From Haloferax gibbonsii ATCC 33959 (GTDB lineage Archaea > Halobacteriota > Halobacteria > Halobacteriales > Haloferacaceae), in the NCBI RefSeq assembly GCF_000336775.1, contig NZ_AOLJ01000013.1:62144-126143 (forward strand): a stretch of 64,000 nt of DNA, written 5' to 3'. The notes beneath the pieces were generated by a model. That model did not search any database. It was not told where the DNA came from and saw only the letters and a list, made by a program, of their open reading frames with translations. A program made the translations under genes and the position numbers. Of the stretch, positions 45,699-53,962 are shown in pieces; position 1 is the stretch's first letter, and each line of letters opens with the position of its first letter.

Positions 45699-45706
45699 TT
45701 TATAAC
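45699..45706 (+). promoter_or_regulatory. TATA-like box for the aspartoacylase-like gene
   Basis: TTTATAAC lies about 27 bases before the ATG at 45729, giving a leaderless transcript. The same spacer serves the divergent rimK gene, whose own box is not clear. Confidence 0.5.
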
Positions 45707-45728
45707 CCCGGCCCTCCCATCGCATCAC

Positions 45729-46754
45729 ATGGCCGACAACGAGGCCTTCACCTACAACGGCGGGAAGGTCGAGCCGGGCGAGACACAGGACATCCGGTAC
45801 GGCATCTCCGAGACGTATCTCGGCGACCCGGTTCGCATCCCCGTCACCATCATCAACGGGGAGCGGCCGGGGCCGACCGTGTTCCTCTCCGCCGCCGCCC
45901 ACGGCGACGAACTGAACGGTATCGAGGTCGTCCGCGAGGTGGCCTACGAGTGGGACCTCGCGGACCTCGCGGGCACCCTCGTCTGCATGCCGGTGATGAA
46001 CGTCCCCGCGTTCCTCGCCCAACAGCGGTACCTCCCCATCTACGACCGTGACCTGAACCGGTCGTTCCCGGGCTCCGAGACCTCGACGGGAGCAAAGCGG
46101 ATGGCACACCGCATCTACCAGAACTTCATCGCGCCCTGCGACCTCGGCATCGACTTCCACACCTCCACGCGGGGGCGAACTAACATGCTCCACGTCCGCG
46201 CGGACATGTCCGACCCCGCCGTCGCGCGACTCGCCAACGCCTTCGGCTCGCACGTCATCATCGACAGTTCGGGGTCCAGCGGGATGCTCCGAACCGAGTC
46301 GTCGGCGAGCGGGACGCCGGCCATCACCGTCGAGATGGGCGAGGCCCACCGCTTCCAGCGCGAACTCATCGACGAGGCGCTCGCGGGCGTCGAGAGCGTC
46401 TTCGCCGAGTACGGCCTCCGGGGGACCTCGACGGTCAACTGGCCGGGCTGGCGGACCGTCATCTCGGACGAAAACGAGAAGACGTGGCTCCGCGCCGACG
46501 CGGGCGGCATCGTCGACATGCACCACGACCGCGGCGCGCTCGTCCACGAGGGCGACCGCATCTGCACGATTACGAACCCGTTCAAGGACGACAACGTCAC
46601 CGTCGTCGCCCCCTTCACGGGCCTGCTCGTCGGCGTCCTCGAGAACCCGGTCGTCTACCCCGGGAACCCGCTTTGCCACCTCGTCGAACTGAAGGACAAG
46701 GTGCGGCGCGTCGTCGAGCGCGAGCAGTCCGGCACCCCCGAGCCGACGCTCTGA
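45729..46754 (+). CDS. Succinylglutamate desuccinylase/aspartoacylase family protein
   Basis: The 341-residue protein has the zinc site of the family: AAAHGDELNG (H58, E61) and, further on, DFHTSTRGRTNMLH (third ligand), with the RDLNRSFPGSE arginine pair binding the carboxylate. The catalytic glutamate is in ITVEMGEAHRF. Residues 260 onwards form a beta-rich C-terminal domain (RADAGGIVDMHHDRGALVHEGDRICTI) like the biotinyl-type fold of this family. The gene is divergent from and adjacent to the RimK-protease fusion, with a 131-base spacer. It may remove residues or acyl groups that RimK adds. Confidence 0.88.
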   Translation: MADNEAFTYNGGKVEPGETQDIRYGISETYLGDPVRIPVTIINGERPGPTVFLSAAAHGDELNGIEVVREVAYEWDLADLAGTLVCMPVMNVPAFLAQQRYLPIYDRDLNRSFPGSETSTGAKRMAHRIYQNFIAPCDLGIDFHTSTRGRTNMLHVRADMSDPAVARLANAFGSHVIIDSSGSSGMLRTESSASGTPAITVEMGEAHRFQRELIDEALAGVESVFAEYGLRGTSTVNWPGWRTVISDENEKTWLRADAGGIVDMHHDRGALVHEGDRICTITNPFKDDNVTVVAPFTGLLVGVLENPVVYPGNPLCHLVELKDKVRRVVEREQSGTPEPTL

Positions 46755-46830
46755 GACCGGCCGCCCCGCCCCGAGATATTCGGGGTCCGGCGACTTTTGC
46801 CAACCCTCACGAAACTCCATACACGTAAGT

Positions 46831-46838
46831 TCTATACC
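46831..46838 (+). promoter_or_regulatory. TATA-like box for the sdh operon
   Basis: TCTATACC lies about 30 bases before the sdhC ATG at 46865, as expected for a leaderless operon transcript. Confidence 0.45.
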
Positions 46839-46864
46839 CTCCCCTTCCCGACACTCACAAGAGC

Positions 46865-47260
46865 ATGAGTCAGTCTTACAATCGGGGCCTCATCGAGGAC
46901 TTCAGCAGATGGCGGGAGTTCTCGGCCGGCATGTGGGCCTGGATATTCCACAAGTTCACCGGCTGGGTGCTTGTGGGTTATCTCTTTACCCACATCGCCG
47001 TGTTGTCGACGGCCCTCTCGGGCGCGGCGGCGTACACGAACACGATTCAGGCGCTGGAGAGTCTCTTGGTCGTGCGTATTCTGGAAGTCGGGCTGCTCGC
47101 GGTGGCGGTGTTTCACATCCTCAACGGACTGCGGCTACTGTTCGTCGACCTGGGCGTCGGGCTGGAAGCACAGGACAAGAGCTTCTACGCGTCGCTCATC
47201 CTCACGGGTGTCATCGTCGTCGCGAGCGTTCCCACCTTCCTCTCGGGGGTGAGCATCTGA
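46865..47260 (+). CDS. sdhC: Succinate dehydrogenase cytochrome b subunit
   Basis: The 131-residue membrane subunit has three helices. Its N-terminus ([21 protein letters not shown], residues 14-34) is typical of SdhC, and candidate haem histidines are H29, H43 (YLFTHIAV) and H84 (FHILNGLR), the last matching the conserved His-x-x-x-Gly region. It anchors the complex and takes part in quinone binding. Its stop codon overlaps the sdhD start. The order C-D-B-A is the usual haloarchaeal one. Confidence 0.93.
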   Translation: MSQSYNRGLIEDFSRWREFSAGMWAWIFHKFTGWVLVGYLFTHIAVLSTALSGAAAYTNTIQALESLLVVRILEVGLLAVAVFHILNGLRLLFVDLGVGLEAQDKSFYASLILTGVIVVASVPTFLSGVSI

Positions 47261-47631
47261 TGGCGGAGCGATACACGTCCTTCGAGCCGGGCGGCCGGCG
47301 GTGGCTCTGGCAGCGGCTGACAGCCGCCTTCCTCGTCGTGGTGCTGGCGTTCCACTTCTTCCTGCTCCACTTCGTCAACCACGCCGACGAAGTGACGTTC
47401 GCCCTCTCACAGGCGCGCATGGAGCAGCTGACGTACTTCTCGCTGATGATCCTGTTCCTCGTCACCGCGACGTTCCACGGGGTCAACGGCGTCTACAACG
47501 CCCTCGTCAACCAGGGCCTCACGGGCACCCGGAAGACGGCGGTCAAGGCGATTCTCGGTCTCGCGAGCGTCCTCCTCATCGTGCAGGGCGTCCGCACGGC
47601 CCTCGCGTGGGCCGGAGGTGTTCCCATCTAA
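47260..47631 (+). CDS. sdhD: Succinate dehydrogenase membrane anchor subunit
   Basis: The 123-residue protein has three helices and the motif FHGVNGVYNALVNQGL with its histidine at about residue 73, which corresponds to the haem-binding region of SdhD. The N-terminus (RYTSFEPGGRRWLWQRLTAAFLVVV) is cytoplasmic. The start at ATG 47260 overlaps the sdhC stop by one base and the stop overlaps the sdhB start (TAATG), so the subunits are made together. Confidence 0.92.
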   Translation: MAERYTSFEPGGRRWLWQRLTAAFLVVVLAFHFFLLHFVNHADEVTFALSQARMEQLTYFSLMILFLVTATFHGVNGVYNALVNQGLTGTRKTAVKAILGLASVLLIVQGVRTALAWAGGVPI

Positions 47632-48512
47632 TGAGCACGCAAGTTCCCGAAGCAGTCGAAGAGGAATCGGCCACGGAGACGGCGTCCGCCGGCAAGCAGA
47701 AGCGCGACGCGAAAAAGCGCGAGCGGGCCGAGCGAGTCCAAGAGCAGCGCGAGGCCGAGGCGGCCGAGAAGGCGCGCTCCGCGGACGACACCTTCCACCT
47801 CAAGGTCTTCCGCTACGACCCCGAGGTGCCGGAGAAGCAGGAGCCCCGCTTCGACGACTTCCACGTCCCGTACAAGCAGGGGATGACGGTCCTCGACGCG
47901 CTCATGTGGGCGCGGGACCACTACGACTCCTCGCTTACCTTCCGGCACTCCTGCCGGCAGGCCATCTGCGGGTCCGACGCGCTGTTCGTCAACGGGTCGC
48001 AGCGACTCGGCTGCAAGACCCAGCTGTCGGACCTCTCGGAGCCGATTCGGGTCGAGCCGCTCCCGCACGCCGACGTGGTCAAGGACCTCGTCGTCGACAT
48101 GGAGCACTTCTACGACCAGATGGAGTCGGTCGAGCCGTACTTCCAGACGAACTCGCTTCCGGACGGCGAACTCGACGAGCAGCGCCAGACGCGCGAGAAC
48201 CGCGAGAAGGTCAAGATGTCCACCCGCTGCATCTGGTGTAGCGCGTGTATGTCCTCGTGTAACATCGCCGCCGGCGACAACGAGTATCTCGGTCCCGCGG
48301 CCATCAACAAGGCCTACCGCTTCGCCATGGACGAACGCGAGGGCGAGGACATGAAGCAGCGCCGCCTCGAAATCCTCGAACAGGAACACGGCGTCTGGCG
48401 CTGCCAGACCCAGTTCTCCTGTACCGAGGTGTGCCCGAAGGACATCCCTCTCACGGAGCACATCCAGGAACTCAAGCGCGAGGCGATTAAGAACAACCTG
48501 AAGTTCTGGTGA
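47631..48512 (+). CDS. sdhB: Succinate dehydrogenase iron-sulfur subunit
   Basis: The 293-residue protein holds three cluster motifs. The [2Fe-2S] site is C108, C113, D116 and C128 (the Asp is also found in the E. coli protein and is normal). The [4Fe-4S] and [3Fe-4S] sites use C200, C203, C206, C210, C258, C264 and C268. A 45-residue, highly charged N-terminal extension (for example KQKRDAKKRERAERVQEQRE) precedes the plant-type ferredoxin domain and is a haloarchaeal feature. Start at ATG 47631. Confidence 0.96.
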   Translation: MSTQVPEAVEEESATETASAGKQKRDAKKRERAERVQEQREAEAAEKARSADDTFHLKVFRYDPEVPEKQEPRFDDFHVPYKQGMTVLDALMWARDHYDSSLTFRHSCRQAICGSDALFVNGSQRLGCKTQLSDLSEPIRVEPLPHADVVKDLVVDMEHFYDQMESVEPYFQTNSLPDGELDEQRQTRENREKVKMSTRCIWCSACMSSCNIAAGDNEYLGPAAINKAYRFAMDEREGEDMKQRRLEILEQEHGVWRCQTQFSCTEVCPKDIPLTEHIQELKREAIKNNLKFW

Positions 48513-48567
48513 ACTTCCCGGTGAAACCCTGAAGTTCGACCAACCCTACGACACACCCAAACACACC

Positions 48568-50415
48568 ATGTACGAACACGACGTTATCGTAGTCGGCGCG
48601 GGCGGGGCGGGCCTGCGCGCGGCGATTGCGGCACACGAGGAAGGGGCCGACGTGGCCATCGTGTCGAAGCTCCACCCGGTCCGAAGTCACACGGGCGCGG
48701 CGGAGGGCGGCATCAACGCCGCGCTCCGCGAAGGCGACTCGTGGGAGGACCACGCCTACGACACGATGAAGGGCTCGGACTATCTGGCCGACGCGCCGGC
48801 GGCCGAGACCCTCTGTAAGGACAGCCCGAAAGAGACCATCAAGCTCGAACACTGGGGGATGGCGTTCTCCCGTGACGACGACGGGCGCGTCAGCCAGCGA
48901 CCGTTCGGCGGGCTCTCGTTCCCGCGGACCACCTACGCGGGCGCGGAGACGGGCCACCAGCTGCTCCACACGATGTACGAGCAGCTCGTCAAGCGCGGCA
49001 TCAAGGTCTACGACGAGTGGCACGTGACCCGACTGGCCGTCTCCGACGAGGAGAAGCCGGAGGACCGGAACTGCCACGGCATCGTCGCCTACGACGTGCA
49101 GACCGGACAGGTCGAGGGCTTCCGCGCCCGCAACGGCGTCATTCTCGCCACCGGCGGCCTCGGGCAGGTCTACGACCACACGACCAACGCGGTCGCCAAC
49201 ACCGGCGACGGCGTCGCGATGGCCTACCGCGCCGGCGCGCCGATGGAGGACATGGAGTTCATCCAGTTCCACCCGACGACGCTCCCCTCGACGGGCGTTC
49301 TCATCACCGAGGGCGTCCGCGGCGAGGGCGGCATCCTCTACAACGAAAACGGCGAGCGCTTCATGTTCGAGTACGGCTACGCGAACAACCTCGGCGAACT
49401 CGCCTCGCGCGACGTGGTCTCCCGGGCCGAACTCACGGAGGTCAACGAGGGCCGCGGCATCGAAGACGAGTACGTCCACCTCGACATGCGCCACCTCGGC
49501 GAGGAGCGCATCATCGACCGCCTCGAGAACATCATCCACCTCTCGGAGGACTTCGAGGGCGTCAACCCCCTCGACGCGCCGATGCCGGTCAAGCCCGGCC
49601 AGCACTACGCGATGGGCGGCATCGAGACCGACGAGAACGGCGAGACCTGCATCTCCGGTCTCTACGCGGCCGGCGAGTGCGCCTGTGCCTCCGTCCACGG
49701 CGGCAACCGTCTCGGCGGCAACGCGCTCCCCGAACTCATCGTCTTCGGCAAGCGCGCCGGCCACCACGCCGCGGGCAAGGACATGGAGGCGGCCAAAATC
49801 ACGACCGGCAAAGAAGGCGAGTACGAACTCGGCGAGGTCGACTCGCCGGTCGAACTCGGCGAAGCGGGTATCGGTGAGGACGCCGTCGCCGACGGCGGGA
49901 CGGCGGCGGACGCGGGCGCGTCCGTCTCCGGAGCGGACCTCGTCCAGCGCGCCGTCGAAGACGAGCGCGAGACCATCGACACCCTCCTGGAGCGAGAAGA
50001 CGGCATCCAGCAGGCCGAGATTCGCGAACGCGTCCAGAAGTCGATGACGCGCAACGTGAACGTCTTCCGCGAGGAGTCGGCCCTCAAGGACGCGCTCCGC
50101 GACATCCGCGAGGCGCGCGAACTCTACCAGGACGTGTTCGTGGCCGACAAGTCGCGGACGTTCAACACGGACCTGCTCCAGACGCTGGAGACGCGCAACA
50201 TCCTCGACATCGCCGAGGCCATCACGCTCGGCGCGCTCGCGCGCAACGAGTTCCGCGGAGCCCACTGGCGCAAGGAGTACCAGGAGCGCCGCGACGAGGA
50301 GTGGCTCAAGCACACGATGCTCTCGTGGAACGACGGCCGCCCGGAACTCTGGTACAAGCCGGTCATCCTCGAAGGCGAGGACAAGACGTACGAGCCGAAG
50401 GTCCGGAGCTACTGA
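48568..50415 (+). CDS. sdhA: Succinate dehydrogenase flavoprotein subunit
   Basis: The 615-residue subunit oxidises succinate to fumarate. FAD-binding IVVGAGGAGLRAAIAAHEEG lies at the start and the covalent FAD histidine is H41 in PVRSHTGAAEGGIN. The substrate-binding HPTTLPSTGVLITEGVRGEGG and GEEDE-like regions, and ECACASVHGGNRLGGNALPE near residue 370, are intact. A short insertion rich in Asp, Gly and Ala at about 430-450 is the only deviation. It is the last gene of the sdhCDBA operon, 55 bases after sdhB. Confidence 0.97.
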   Translation: MYEHDVIVVGAGGAGLRAAIAAHEEGADVAIVSKLHPVRSHTGAAEGGINAALREGDSWEDHAYDTMKGSDYLADAPAAETLCKDSPKETIKLEHWGMAFSRDDDGRVSQRPFGGLSFPRTTYAGAETGHQLLHTMYEQLVKRGIKVYDEWHVTRLAVSDEEKPEDRNCHGIVAYDVQTGQVEGFRARNGVILATGGLGQVYDHTTNAVANTGDGVAMAYRAGAPMEDMEFIQFHPTTLPSTGVLITEGVRGEGGILYNENGERFMFEYGYANNLGELASRDVVSRAELTEVNEGRGIEDEYVHLDMRHLGEERIIDRLENIIHLSEDFEGVNPLDAPMPVKPGQHYAMGGIETDENGETCISGLYAAGECACASVHGGNRLGGNALPELIVFGKRAGHHAAGKDMEAAKITTGKEGEYELGEVDSPVELGEAGIGEDAVADGGTAADAGASVSGADLVQRAVEDERETIDTLLEREDGIQQAEIRERVQKSMTRNVNVFREESALKDALRDIREARELYQDVFVADKSRTFNTDLLQTLETRNILDIAEAITLGALARNEFRGAHWRKEYQERRDEEWLKHTMLSWNDGRPELWYKPVILEGEDKTYEPKVRSY

Positions 50416-50563
50416 GTCGACCGCGACTCGTCCGAGTCGCAGACGCCCTTTCTTTCGACGTCGACTCCCGAGCGGTGCACCGACGCGCACAGCGCGCCGA
50501 ATCGCGCGACCGCGGCCGGAGCCCACCAACGGCTATTTGCCCGCTCGACCCTTACAGCCGCCC

Positions 50564-50661
50564 GGAAGGGTGGCTCAGTGGTAGAGCACACCGGCGCAGG
50601 CCCTCGCGGTCGGTCCGGTGGTTTTCAATGGCTTCGCGTGGTTCGACTCCCGCCCCTTCCG
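50564..50661 (+). pseudogene. tRNA-like element, probably a pseudo-tRNA
   Basis: The element has a 7-pair acceptor stem (GGAAGGG at 50564-50570 with CCCTTCC at 50654-50660), a normal D arm (GCTCAGTGGTAGAGC), and an anticodon-like stem CACCG/CGGTG. The loop inside is 22 bases long and lacks the invariant T33, so no anticodon can be read. The T arm reads GCGTGGTTCGACTCCCGC and forms only with one bulged T. It is either a decayed tRNA or a structured RNA of another kind; an intron would need 15 bases to be removed from the loop and still leave no T33. Confidence 0.4.
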
Positions 50662-50883
50662 TCTCGGAACCGCGCGCCGCCGGGCCTCGCCGCCCGCCGG
50701 CCCGCGACCCGCTCCCTTCGACGACAGTCGAAGTCGGCGGCGTCGAACACCGACAATTATCCGATGTACGTTCGTGACGAATACAACGATTCTCTCGAAT
50801 TCGGGACGTTCGCGGCCTCACCCCCGACCTCGGTTCTTCGACGATTGTTGTAAGAGAGTTTTATTATCGTCGAAGCAAAGGGG

Positions 50884-51114
50884 ATGACAACGACCATGCA
50901 ACAGACGGTTCCGACCATCGAAGTCCCCGGCGAACTCGAATCGCCCTCGGCCAAGCTCGTGTACCTCTATCTCACCACGCACGACGGCGCGTCCATCACC
51001 GACCTGCAAAACGGGCTGGAGATGAAGAAAATCGCCCTCTACAGCATCCTCAGTACGCTGTCGAAGCGCGGCTTCGTCCGACAGGACGCCGAACGCTACC
51101 ACGTCGCTCAGTGA
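50884..51114 (+). CDS. Small winged-helix protein
   Basis: The 76-residue protein is little more than one winged helix: SAKLVYLYLTTHDGASITDLQNGLEMKKIALYSILSTLSKRGFVRQDAERYHV. The spacing matches MarR/TrmB-like regulators. ATG at 50884 is taken; an alternative at 50896 (four codons later) fits an AT-rich box at 50857-50866 slightly better. No effector domain is present. It stands alone, divergent in function from the zinc-ribbon gene on the other strand 12 bases away. Confidence 0.78.
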   Translation: MTTTMQQTVPTIEVPGELESPSAKLVYLYLTTHDGASITDLQNGLEMKKIALYSILSTLSKRGFVRQDAERYHVAQ

Positions 51115-51126
51115 CGGCTCGGCGAG

Positions 51127-51285
51127 TCAGTGATTCCTTGGCGACCGCGCCGCCCGGACCTGTGCGCCGTCGCGGACCATATCCTCGCAGTTCGGGCAGA
51201 CACGCGGATTCTCCATGCCATCGGGAGTGAAGACTCGGGCGTATGCGGGCGTCACGAACGAACCACAGTTCTGACATTCCGGCAT
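51127..51285 (-). CDS. 52-residue zinc-ribbon microprotein (DUF7563-like)
   Basis: A minus-strand frame from ATG at 51285 encodes 52 residues with two cysteine pairs: MPECQNCGSFV at the start and RVCPNCEDM about 25 residues later, the spacing of a treble-clef or rubredoxin-like zinc ribbon. An arginine-rich tail follows. Haloarchaea carry many such zinc-finger microproteins; I believe this one is DUF7563. Its frame was chosen because it is the only one in the region with paired CxxC motifs and a normal start. It could bind nucleic acid through the positively charged tail. Confidence 0.78.
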   Translation of the reverse strand: MPECQNCGSFVTPAYARVFTPDGMENPRVCPNCEDMVRDGAQVRAARSPRNH

Positions 51286-51326
51286 GGTATCTAGTATCCT
51301 CCATGAATATCACATAAGTTTTCTCC

Positions 51327-51413
51327 CTAGATGAGTGCGAGAAGGAGGCCGACGAGGAGGAGCGCGAAGATGAGAAGCGTCACGGCGAACATGAATTGAT
51401 CGGTCCCGTTCAT
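51327..51413 (-). CDS. 28-residue single-helix membrane peptide
   Basis: From ATG at 51413 the frame encodes 28 residues: a short MNGTDQF head and one hydrophobic helix (MFAVTLLIFALLLVGLLLALI) ending at a TAG. This looks like a genuine small membrane protein of the kind found near regulators and transporters, and the composition is unlike a random frame. It lies next to a zinc-ribbon gene on the same strand. An alternative upstream start at 51530 in the same frame would add arginine-rich residues with no similarity to protein. Confidence 0.6.
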   Translation of the reverse strand: MNGTDQFMFAVTLLIFALLLVGLLLALI

Positions 51414-51560
51414 ACCGAACACGACGTTCCGGATAAAGATAAAATTCCGTCTCGACGCCGCGTCCCGCCGCGCTCGGCGGGGTTCTCTGATTTTCGACCG
51501 CGATAACGAGGGAGGTAGAACTAAATTCATCGCCCCCGTCGGTCCCGTAACGGTCCTCCA

Positions 51561-51980
51561 ATGGAGTTCGTGTACGCGTTATCTGGGTTGTTCGCCGGGC
51601 TCTTTCTCGGAGCGGTGGCAGTCGTCACTGCGCTCACGTACACCCCCTACGGCGCGTCGCTGTTCGACACCGCGATAACGGCGCTGACCGGTGTCACGCT
51701 CCAACTGGGAAACCTGCTGTTCATCTCGGCGCTCACCGCCCTCGCGTTCGAGGGGCTCGCGATGAGCGGCATCCGGTATCCGGTCGTCGTCCCCGCGGCG
51801 TTCGCGTACGTGCTCACTCACGTCACAGTCTACTACTCGTGCATCCGCATCACCGACCTCCAGTCGGAGCCGCTCGACCCCGACGTTATCATCAAGCATA
51901 ATCCGTTTCGGGCGCTCGTCCTCGGCGTGCCGGGGTCGCTCCTCCTCATTCGGGTCCGGCCGCCCGCGAGGCGGAACTGA
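51561..51980 (+). CDS. Uncharacterised four-helix membrane protein
   Basis: The 139-residue protein has about four membrane segments (ALSGLFAGLFLGAVAVVTALTY, LGNLLFISALTALAFEGLAM, VVPAAFAYVLTHVTVYYSC and ALVLGVPGSLLLI) separated by short loops. I do not recognise the family. It is isolated, followed by tRNA-Thr on the opposite strand. The single cysteine in YYSCIRI lies in a helix. Confidence 0.55.
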   Translation: MEFVYALSGLFAGLFLGAVAVVTALTYTPYGASLFDTAITALTGVTLQLGNLLFISALTALAFEGLAMSGIRYPVVVPAAFAYVLTHVTVYYSCIRITDLQSEPLDPDVIIKHNPFRALVLGVPGSLLLIRVRPPARRN

Positions 51981-52073
51981 AACCGTATCGACGACCCGCG
52001 GGCGCGGCTCCGGCTCGCGACGACTGAACGCGGGGCCCGCGTGGGGCGCAAAAAAGGTCGAACCGGCGACAGA

Positions 52074-52147
52074 AGCCAGGAGTGGGATTTGAACCCACGA
52101 AGTCTCGATTACAAGTCGAGTGCATGAACCGCCCATGCTCTCCTGGC
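52074..52147 (-). tRNA. tRNA-Thr (UGU)
   Basis: On the minus strand a 74-base tRNA folds with acceptor GCCAGGA/TCCTGGC and discriminator T. The anticodon arm reads CTCGA-CTTGTAA-TCGAG, giving anticodon TGT. The T arm contains GTGGGTTCAAATCCCAC. CCA is not encoded. Confidence 0.95.
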
Positions 52148-52158
52148 GCGTCCGTCGA

Positions 52159-52695
52159 TTACCGGTCCTCCTTTGAGTGTGTATCGTTTCGCATCGATTT
52201 CTCCAGTTCGACGCGGTGCGGTCGGTAGCCGTGCCGTCGGTAAAACCGACGGGCGGCGTCGTTGTCCGCCAGCACGTCCAACGCGACGGTATCCGCGCCG
52301 GCGTCTCCGAGCGCGGTCTCCGCCGCCGCCAGCAGTCGCGCGCCGACCCCGGCGTCTCGGTACGCCGGGCGGACGAACAGGTTCCGAATCATCCCGCGGG
52401 TCGCGTCCTGCTCGTACGCCCCCGCCTCGATGTCGAACATGACGAAACCGACGATGTCGCCCGTCTCCGGTCCCTCCGCGTCGTTCCCGTCGTTCTTCTC
52501 GGCCCCATCGGTCCCCTCCTCACGGGCGACGAGCACGCCGTCGGCGGCGACGTGTCGCGCCAGCGCCTCCCGTATCGGCGTCCGATTGGCGTCGGCGCGG
52601 AGGTGCGACCCGAACGACCGCTGGTCCGCGGCGAGTTCGACCCACAGGTCGGCGAGGTCAGCGAGGTCGGAAAACGCCGCCGAACTGACGCGCAT
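52159..52695 (-). CDS. GNAT family N-acetyltransferase
   Basis: The 178-residue protein has the GNAT acetyl-CoA site MIRNLFVRPAYRDAGVGARLLAAAE (the V-R-P-x-x-R-x-x-G-x-G pattern) and TVALDVLADNDAARRFYRRHGY as the following strand and helix with the conserved N-x-x-A-x-x-x-Y. A variable acidic loop lies at about 55-80. It resembles RimI-like and ribosomal-protein acetyltransferases but the substrate is not predictable. The gene is next to tRNA-Thr and convergent with the membrane protein gene. Confidence 0.85.
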   Translation of the reverse strand: MRVSSAAFSDLADLADLWVELAADQRSFGSHLRADANRTPIREALARHVAADGVLVAREEGTDGAEKNDGNDAEGPETGDIVGFVMFDIEAGAYEQDATRGMIRNLFVRPAYRDAGVGARLLAAAETALGDAGADTVALDVLADNDAARRFYRRHGYRPHRVELEKSMRNDTHSKEDR

Positions 52696-52820
52696 GGGCC
52701 CTGTCGGGGCTCTATCCGCTTTTAAGTGTCGGCGATTCGGACCGAAATCGAGGAATCGCGGCCCTGCGGGGTGCCGAGCGGGGTCAGTAAAGACGACCGA
52801 TGAAGAAAGATTTATCTATG

Positions 52821-52828
52821 TTTATCGT
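52821..52828 (+). promoter_or_regulatory. TATA-like box for the liv operon
   Basis: TTTATCGT lies about 30 bases before the livH ATG at 52856; a similar TTTATCTATG precedes it at 52811-52820. Either could be the core promoter. Confidence 0.4.
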
Positions 52829-52855
52829 CCGCACATATCATGAGGATAGTTATCA

Positions 52856-53962
52856 ATGGGTATTGCCGAAACCTACTCCCGTGGCAGGCAGCTCGCCATC
52901 GAGCGTCCGTTCGCGCTCGTCTTGGCGGTCATCGTAGTCGTACTATTCGGTGACTTGCTTCGCGGGTTAGCAACAGGGCAGACGCAGTTTGCCGACATTG
53001 GCACGCTGGTCTGGGATGGTCTGATGCGGGGGCTCGTAATCGGCCTCGCGGGCATCGGGTTGTCGATGACGTACAGTATTCTAAACTTCGCTAATTTCTC
53101 GCACGGCGACTACATCACAGCGGGGGCCTTCTCGGGGTGGGCAACGACGTACCTCATCGCCGGACTGGGACGCGCCGACATCGGCGCGCTCCTGCTCGTC
53201 GGGGCCGGGGGGTCGGTCTACGGCGGGACGCTCGGTATCGGAATGCTCTCGACGCCGCTCGCGGTCGTCGCCGGCATCGTGGTCTCCGGCGGCTTCGCCA
53301 TCGCGCTGTCGCTCGCGGTCGACCGGACCATCTTCAAACCGATTCGGAACGAGGACGGTATCACCCTCCTCATCACGAGCATCGGGGTCGCGTTCGCGCT
53401 GCGCTACCTGATGCAGTTCGTCTTCGGCTCTGACGTGCGCGGCACGACCGCGCAGCCGCCCTCGGTGTCGCTGTACTTCATCGACGGCACGGTCTTCATC
53501 AACGCCCACGACATCACGCTTCTCGTGGTCGCCTCGGCCCTGATGCTCGGCGTCCACGTCCTCTTACAGCGGACGAAACTCGGGAAGGCGATGCGCGCGA
53601 TGGCCGACAACAAGGACCTCGCGCTCATCACCGGTATCTCGACCGAGCGCGTCGTCCGCGCGACGTGGATTATCGGCGGCGGGCTGACCGGCGTCGCGGG
53701 GTACATGTTCATCCTCTGGAAAGGGACGCTCGGGTTCAACGACGGGTGGCTCCTCTTGCTTCTCATCTTCGCCGCGGTCATCCTCGGCGGCATCGGCTCC
53801 ATCTACGGGGCCATCGCCGGCGGCCTCGTCATCGGACTGACGGCGTCGATGTCGGTCCTGTGGATTCCCTCGGCGTTCTCGCGGGCCGCGGCCTTCGTCG
53901 TCATGATCGTCATCCTCCTCGTGAAACCGTCCGGGCTGTTCAGCGGGAGGGCGACCGCATGA
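52856..53962 (+). CDS. livH: Branched-chain amino acid ABC transporter permease
   Basis: The 368-residue membrane protein is a LivH-type permease: GLAGIGLSMTYSILNFANFSHGDYITAGAFSGW near the start, AVDRTIFKPIRNEDGITLLITSIGVAFALR in the middle and, late, the EAA-like loop GKAMRAMADNKDLALITGISTERV, then ILGGIGSIYGAIAGGLVIGLTAS. It forms half of the membrane channel with LivM. The stop overlaps the livM start (ATGA). Substrate specificity of the system is inferred from the family; other hydrophobic or small amino acids, or amides, are possible. Confidence 0.92.
   Translation: MGIAETYSRGRQLAIERPFALVLAVIVVVLFGDLLRGLATGQTQFADIGTLVWDGLMRGLVIGLAGIGLSMTYSILNFANFSHGDYITAGAFSGWATTYLIAGLGRADIGALLLVGAGGSVYGGTLGIGMLSTPLAVVAGIVVSGGFAIALSLAVDRTIFKPIRNEDGITLLITSIGVAFALRYLMQFVFGSDVRGTTAQPPSVSLYFIDGTVFINAHDITLLVVASALMLGVHVLLQRTKLGKAMRAMADNKDLALITGISTERVVRATWIIGGGLTGVAGYMFILWKGTLGFNDGWLLLLLIFAAVILGGIGSIYGAIAGGLVIGLTASMSVLWIPSAFSRAAAFVVMIVILLVKPSGLFSGRATA

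Noticed and set aside
47952..48026. Asp in place of the third cysteine of the SdhB [2Fe-2S] motif
   Set aside because: The same Asp is found in the E. coli succinate dehydrogenase and is a normal variant.
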